Shown: positions 21,370 through 25,412 of the stretch, one piece after another | Position numbering within the stretch: position 1 is the first letter of the stretch | Layout of the letters: each line of letters begins with the position of its first letter | Origin: a virus | DNA: 25,412 bases | IMG/VR virus record: IMGVR_UViG_3300044237_002656 | Location: 1-25,412 of that record | Direction: 5' to 3' (one strand) | Program-made: the position numbers and the translations under genes | Notes under the pieces: model-generated | The model's input: only the letters and a program-made list of their open reading frames with translations | Told to the model about the DNA's origin: nothing | The model's database searches: none

Positions 21370-21816
21370 ATGGCAATAACAACTAATGCAATTTGTAATA
21401 CTTTTAAAAAAGAGTTATTACAAGGTAAACATGACTTTGATACATCTTCAGATACATATAAACTGGCTATGTATACGTCAAACGCAACTTTAGGTGCGTC
21501 CACTCAAAACTATACTACTTCAAACGAAGTATCATCACCATCAGGATATACAGCAGGTGGTGGGACGCTTGTAAATCAAGGGGTTAAAGTTTCATCAGGA
21601 GTAGCGATAACTGACTTTGCTGATTTATCTTTTCAAAACGTAACTCTTACTGCAAGAGGTGCATTAATTTATAACACAACGACAGACGGTGGTTCAGGAA
21701 CTACTGATGCAGTTGCTGTTTTAAATTTTGGAAGTGATAAGACTGCAACTTCTGGAACTTTCACTATTCAGTTTCCAGATTTCACAACCTCTGCTGCAAT
21801 ATTAAGAATAGCTTAA
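21370..21816 (+). CDS. Virion structural protein, unknown family
   Basis: A 148-residue beta-rich protein with AAAGGAGAAC before ATG 21370. It has CNTFKKELLQGKHDFD, then TYKLAMYTSNATLGASTQNY, NEVSSPSGYTAGGGTLVNQG and TLTARGALIYNTT, and ends in SAAILRIA. I recall this pattern (KLAMYTSxATLGxxTxxYxTxNE) as a common phage structural protein of unknown exact role. It lies between adaptor and fibre genes, so a tail or baseplate role is likely. No transmembrane or enzymatic motif. Confidence 0.72.
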   Translation: MAITTNAICNTFKKELLQGKHDFDTSSDTYKLAMYTSNATLGASTQNYTTSNEVSSPSGYTAGGGTLVNQGVKVSSGVAITDFADLSFQNVTLTARGALIYNTTTDGGSGTTDAVAVLNFGSDKTATSGTFTIQFPDFTTSAAILRIA

Positions 21817-21833
21817 ATTAAGGTCCTGGAGCT

Positions 21834-23345
21834 ATGGCCACTTATACTTATACTGTAACCGTAGCTTCAGGCAATTTATATGGCGGTGGCACTGGCAACG
21901 TCTTTTATTTAGACGGAGTAAGAAATGCCACTGGTCCAGGAACGGTAACTTGGGTTGAGGGTGGCACACTTAGGTTTGATCAAAGTGATTCGTCAAACGA
22001 TAATCACCCTTTAATTTTTTCAACAACAACAAGTCAAGCTCAAATAATTTCATCTGGAGTAACTTATTATCTAGATGGATCGAGCAATCAATCTGATTAC
22101 ACAAACACCACAACATTTAATGCTGCAACGACTCGTTATGTTGAAGTAACTCCATCATCTCAAACAGATTTTTATTATTTATGTTGGATTCATGGAATTG
22201 GTATGGGAGGAATTTTCGACATAACTTCTAATACTTGGGGAGCTATGAATTGGAATCAAGGAAGTTGGGCTGCTCAAGGTGAAGTAAATTTATCATTAAC
22301 TGGTTCGTCACTAACACCTGCAATAGGAAGTGTTGTTGTAGATGGTGAGTTACAAGTTGGATGGGGTGGTGATACGTGGGGTGAAAATGAATGGGGTGAT
22401 TTATCAGGATCACAACCTATTCTTGCAGGACAATCATTAAGTATAAGTTTAGGTTCAGTTACAGAAGCCGTAGTTGTCGATGTAAATGTAAGCGTTACAA
22501 ATCTTGGTCAAATGGCTTTCGGTACTCCATCAGCAATCGGTGGAACTTCTATTTTAGAGCAACCTACAGGATTTGAGCTTTCTATATCAGGTGGTACACA
22601 AGTTGTTGGTATAGGTGTAGACGTAACTGGTGTTCAAGCAAACTCAAATATTGGAGCGATATCCATTGATGATACTACACTGACAGGCATTGGTTGGGGC
22701 AGAAGAACTTGGGGTAATTTAGCTTGGGGTGGTGCATATTCTGCACAAGCTTTAGGTCAACAATTAACTTCAACTATAAATTTCCCTGCTGATAATGCGT
22801 TTACAGATGTAGTAGTACAACCAACTGGATTACAATTAGATTCTACATTCGCAAATCCTGCTTTCTCTGTAAAAGTTGATTCTGTTTTAACAGTATTAGT
22901 TTTTGAGGATGATATGACAATTACTGTAGCTCCACCTCAAGAAGTTGGTGGTTTAGCTAACGTAGATGCTCCAAGTGCAGGACAAGCTACAATGTCAATA
23001 GGTAATACTGTGGGTGGATTAAAAACACCGGTAGATGTTACTGGCATTCAATCTACAATGAGTTTAGGAAATACAAACCTTGTTCAAACGACAATAGAAC
23101 CTGTAACTTCACCAGCAATGACATTGTCACTAGGACAAGCAGCAGAAATACCAGGACAAAAACAAGGAGTTTCTGGTTTTCAATTAAGTTCATCTATTGG
23201 CTCAGTGACTATTACGGGTACAGGAATTGTAGATATTACAGGCATTCAAATGACATCTTCAGTAGGAAATACTAATATTACTGCTTGGGCTGAGGTTGAT
23301 CCTGGTGTAAATAATAATTGGACAGATGTTGATTTGGCAGCTTGA
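21834..23345 (+). CDS. Tail fibre-like protein with N-terminal cupredoxin domain
   Basis: A 503-residue protein. Residues 1-130 form a cupredoxin-like beta domain with a complete type-1 copper set: H58 (DNHPLIF), then C117, H120 and M124 in LCWIHGIGMGG. The rest is repeat-rich: Trp/Gly-rich blocks (NTWGAMNWNQGSWAAQG, GGDTWGENEWGDLSG, GWGRRTWGNLAWGG) alternate with beta-strand repeats of the type VDVTGxQxxxSxGxxxI up to the C-terminus WTDVDLAA. This resembles modular phage fibres. A GGAG at 21828-21831 precedes the start. The copper site is predicted from pattern, and binding could instead be lost. It is followed by the second fibre gene. Confidence 0.72.
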   Translation: MATYTYTVTVASGNLYGGGTGNVFYLDGVRNATGPGTVTWVEGGTLRFDQSDSSNDNHPLIFSTTTSQAQIISSGVTYYLDGSSNQSDYTNTTTFNAATTRYVEVTPSSQTDFYYLCWIHGIGMGGIFDITSNTWGAMNWNQGSWAAQGEVNLSLTGSSLTPAIGSVVVDGELQVGWGGDTWGENEWGDLSGSQPILAGQSLSISLGSVTEAVVVDVNVSVTNLGQMAFGTPSAIGGTSILEQPTGFELSISGGTQVVGIGVDVTGVQANSNIGAISIDDTTLTGIGWGRRTWGNLAWGGAYSAQALGQQLTSTINFPADNAFTDVVVQPTGLQLDSTFANPAFSVKVDSVLTVLVFEDDMTITVAPPQEVGGLANVDAPSAGQATMSIGNTVGGLKTPVDVTGIQSTMSLGNTNLVQTTIEPVTSPAMTLSLGQAAEIPGQKQGVSGFQLSSSIGSVTITGTGIVDITGIQMTSSVGNTNITAWAEVDPGVNNNWTDVDLAA

Positions 23346-23382
23346 TTAATGTAAAATTAAAATAATTTAGGAGAAAAAATTT

Positions 23383-24741
23383 ATGGCAAGTTCATATTCT
23401 ACAGATCTCAAACTAGAATTAATGGTAACCGGTGAAAACGCTGGTACATGGGGTGATAATACAAATAATAACTTAAATCTTATTCAACAAGCTATCGCTG
23501 GTTTTGAAGCAGTCGCTTTAAACAACGGTGGTGCTGTAACTTTAGTAATGACTGATAAAACTATTTCTAATGCTAGAAATATGGTCATTAAATTTACAGG
23601 GACATTAACAGGTGCATCAACTGCAACTGTTCCTGACGGAATAGAAAAATTTTACATTTTTGATTGCTCTGCTGTTGTTGGTCCAACAAATTTAACAATT
23701 AAAACTGCATCTGGCACGGGCTTTACTTTAGATAGAGCAGCAATTTTTGCAGCTTACGCAGATGGCACAAATTTAAACGAAATTTCTTTAGACACTTTAG
23801 GTGGCAGTATTGGTTCTGCAGCAATAGCTGATGACGCAATAACTTCTGCAAAAATTTCAGCTAATCAAGTAACGACAGCTAAAATTGCTGATAATGCAAT
23901 TACAACTGCAAAGATTAGTGCCTTACAAGTAACTCAAGCTAAAATTGCAAACGATGCTGTTGGTCCAAATCAACTTTCAAACACTGCAGTAACTGCAGGT
24001 TCATACACAACTGCAGATATAACAGTTGATGCTCAGGGAAGAATAACGGCAGCATCTTCAGGAACAGCTGGAGCTTCTGTTGCTGGATTTAAATTAGCAA
24101 AATTTGGTCCTGCTACAGGATCAATTACTGTTAACCCTGCAGCAAATAATATTTACATGATACTTCAACAAAGTGGTGGCGGTGGCGGTGCAACGTCTTA
24201 TCACGATAACTCTCCTCACCCTGCAGGACAAGGTGGTCTTGGATTAACAGGATTTTTTGAAGTACCAGTTTCTGGAGGAGCTACTGTTCCTTATACACTT
24301 GGAGCTGGAGGAAACGGAGGAAACGCTTCTCACAACTTTGGAAACGCTGGAAACGCTTCAACAGCGAGTGGCCTTCAAGGTCAAACATACACTAACGTTG
24401 CAAACGGTGGTCAGGGAGCTCAGTTTTACGGACCTCCAGGTTCACAAGGTACTGATTCAACATTTGCTATAACTCCAGAAGTAGATATTCAAGATAGTAC
24501 TGATGTAATTAACACAGTTTATGATGCTTATCTTTTTCCAAATTTAGGTGGAGCAGCTGGTCTTAGACCAACAAATTCACCAATTCAACTAGGTGAGTGT
24601 TTTGGAATATTACATCAAAATAGAAGTAACACACCACAAAATTATCAACTTGGTAGAGCAGGAAGATATTTACCAGCACCTGCACCTTCAGTAGGACAAC
24701 CTGGTGGTTCAAGTACAATGTTAATATTTGATTTATTATAG
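23383..24741 (+). CDS. Tail fibre with AKI repeats and glycine-rich tip
   Basis: A 452-residue fibre. The N-terminus (LKLELMVTGENAGTWGDNTN) is a signature of phage fibres in this group and likely attaches to the tail. Residues 146-195 are about 20-residue repeats of AITxAKISxxQVTxAKIAxN, typical of trimeric coiled or beta fibre shafts. Residues 206-227 contain TADITVDAQGRITAASSG, another fibre motif. After about 263 the sequence is glycine-rich (QSGGGGGATSYH, LGAGGNGGNASHNFGNAGN), recalling polyglycine-sandwich adhesin tips. AGGAGAAAAAATTT precedes ATG 23383. The tip should contact the host receptor; the receptor is unknown. Reading to the end at TAG 24739-24741 is intact. Confidence 0.82.
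   Translation: MASSYSTDLKLELMVTGENAGTWGDNTNNNLNLIQQAIAGFEAVALNNGGAVTLVMTDKTISNARNMVIKFTGTLTGASTATVPDGIEKFYIFDCSAVVGPTNLTIKTASGTGFTLDRAAIFAAYADGTNLNEISLDTLGGSIGSAAIADDAITSAKISANQVTTAKIADNAITTAKISALQVTQAKIANDAVGPNQLSNTAVTAGSYTTADITVDAQGRITAASSGTAGASVAGFKLAKFGPATGSITVNPAANNIYMILQQSGGGGGATSYHDNSPHPAGQGGLGLTGFFEVPVSGGATVPYTLGAGGNGGNASHNFGNAGNASTASGLQGQTYTNVANGGQGAQFYGPPGSQGTDSTFAITPEVDIQDSTDVINTVYDAYLFPNLGGAAGLRPTNSPIQLGECFGILHQNRSNTPQNYQLGRAGRYLPAPAPSVGQPGGSSTMLIFDLL
23818..23967 (+). repeat. Tandem repeat region encoding AKI/VT fibre repeats
   Basis: The coding DNA contains imperfect repeats of about 60 bases. Protein repeats AITSAKISANQVTTAKIADN and AITTAKISALQVTQAKIAND differ at a few positions. 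The segment sits in the shaft of the tail fibre. Such repeats can change copy number by slippage or recombination, changing fibre length. Confidence 0.7.
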
Positions 24742-24748
24742 GAGGCTT

Positions 24749-25189
24749 ATGGCATACGTATTTTTTTCACCAAATAAACAAGGCGTAATTTCTATAGCTG
24801 CAAATGATGCAGATAAATCTCAAATCGCTGGACATTATTTAAGCGGAAGTTTTGTTGAAGAAACAATATCAGATGATGATTTTACAAAATTAAGACAAGG
24901 TACTTGGGCTTATGATTGTTCTCAAAATCCACCTGTTTTATATGAAACTCAAACTGGATATGAAAAACAACAAGGATTAGATGATTATATAGCGTTTAAC
25001 CTAATTCAACCAATCGATGTTTATTTAGAAAATTGGAAAGGTTCTGCTAATTATGATCAATGGTCAGCTTACAAAACTCAATTACAAAATTTGGATACGT
25101 CATCATTAACTTATCCAATGACGGTGCCATTAGAAAAGTATTTTGCTGATCAAGGACAACCATATTATTCAGTTTTAGAATTACCATAA
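24749..25189 (+). CDS. Probable tail fibre assembly protein
   Basis: A 146-residue protein using ATG 24749, 7 bases after a TAGGAGG that overlaps the fibre stop; an upstream ATG at 24728 lies within the fibre gene and lacks a ribosome site. Seen: MAYVFFSPNKQGVISIAAND, SDDDFTKLRQGTWAYDCSQ, YETQTGYEKQQGLDDYIAF and a C-terminal LSLTYPM-like LTYPMTVPLEKYFADQ. A gene right after a fibre, with a small Tyr/Asp-rich product, is typical of fibre chaperones, and Pro-rich YP motifs near the end recall that class. Function rests on position and general resemblance. Confidence 0.6.
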   Translation: MAYVFFSPNKQGVISIAANDADKSQIAGHYLSGSFVEETISDDDFTKLRQGTWAYDCSQNPPVLYETQTGYEKQQGLDDYIAFNLIQPIDVYLENWKGSANYDQWSAYKTQLQNLDTSSLTYPMTVPLEKYFADQGQPYYSVLELP

Positions 25190-25206
25190 TTATGATATAA
25201 AATTTT

Positions 25207-25412
25207 ATGTTTTCAAAAGACATAAAATTTTTAGCACCCAAAAAATATTTAGAATGGACAGATAAATCTTTATTACCAGTACCAGCTACAAAAACTATAC
25301 CTGATTGGTTTAAAAAATTATCTAATGATGTAGATAATATGACAGTAAAACACTGTAAGCCATTTTTAGATACCTACACTACTGGATATATTTTAAAAAT
25401 GCCATATGATCA
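25207..25412 (+). CDS. Partial gene, unknown (3' truncated by window)
   Basis: Starts at ATG 25207 and is open to the window edge, 68 codons. Seen: MFSKDIKFLAPKKYLEWTD, VPATKTIPDWFKKLSND, NMTVKHCKPFLDTYTTGYIL, then KMPYD at the edge. The IPDWFKxL and VKxCxPFLDxxTxGYI patterns recur in unnamed proteins of marine phages (from memory). No Shine-Dalgarno is obvious before it, and the leader contains an AT-rich stretch. The gene cannot be completed here. Confidence 0.6.
   Translation, partial: MFSKDIKFLAPKKYLEWTDKSLLPVPATKTIPDWFKKLSNDVDNMTVKHCKPFLDTYTTGYILKMPYD

Noticed and set aside
1-25412. tRNA genes, CRISPR arrays, integrase or attachment sites
   Set aside because: None seen by eye: no cloverleaf-like GTTCGAATC arms with flanking stems, no regular repeat-spacer units, no recombinase gene.

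Overview
This window is the structural half of a tailed-phage genome, very AT-rich, with every convincing gene on the + strand and no tRNA, CRISPR array, integrase, IS element or replication gene. Low GC, TAATG/ATGA gene junctions, a P22-type portal, a phage GroES homologue, many small Lys/Gly-rich proteins and GDNTNNN-type tail-fibre N-termini together suggest a marine phage of an AT-rich bacterium (SAR11/Pelagibacter-like). That host call is inference. No tape measure, sheath or tail-tube gene is seen, which fits a short-tailed (podovirus-like) virion, but the window is only part of the genome.

Layout. 1-4813: C-terminal end of the large terminase, P22-like portal, and small proteins including a two-TM holin-like protein. 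4817-8898: an AT-rich cassette of four metabolic genes: a NodU/TobZ-type O-carbamoyltransferase, a 2OG-Fe(II) oxygenase-like protein, an RfbH/ColD-like PLP dehydratase with His in place of the usual Lys, and a short GT-A glycosyltransferase. 8898-12659: small protein, GroES-like co-chaperonin, scaffold-like protein, virion proteins and major capsid protein. 12660-12811: a compact regulatory island with a terminator, a promoter overlapping it, and a possible pseudoknot leader. 12812-14956: further virion-like proteins. 14949-16064: likely lysis group (TM coiled-coil protein, small protein, M15 peptidase endolysin). 16084-17568: a flavin-dependent tryptophan-halogenase-family enzyme with its catalytic residues intact. 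17579-19346: small basic proteins, three of which share a C-terminal YYxGMI-like tail. 19353-21816: head-tail adaptor-like proteins. 21834-25189: a fibre with an N-terminal cupredoxin domain, a repeat-rich and glycine-rich tail fibre, and a probable fibre-assembly protein. 25207-end: a partial gene of unknown function.

How the genes work together. Terminase, portal, scaffold, co-chaperonin and capsid protein build and fill the head; the adaptors and fibres finish the virion; the M15 peptidase group releases it. The sugar/carbamoyl cassette and the halogenase are cargo in this plan. Their starts lack Shine-Dalgarno sequences and their base composition is lower in GC than the virion genes, which suggests separate acquisition. 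Their likely job is tailoring a surface glycan, virion component or nucleotide. The substrate cannot be read from sequence.

The features most worth a second look are the carbamoyl/oxygenase/RfbH-like/GT cassette (with an RfbH-like enzyme that has lost three of its Fe-S cysteines), the halogenase, the type-1 copper site in a tail fibre, the terminator/promoter/pseudoknot leader after the capsid gene, and the shared C-terminal tail on small proteins.
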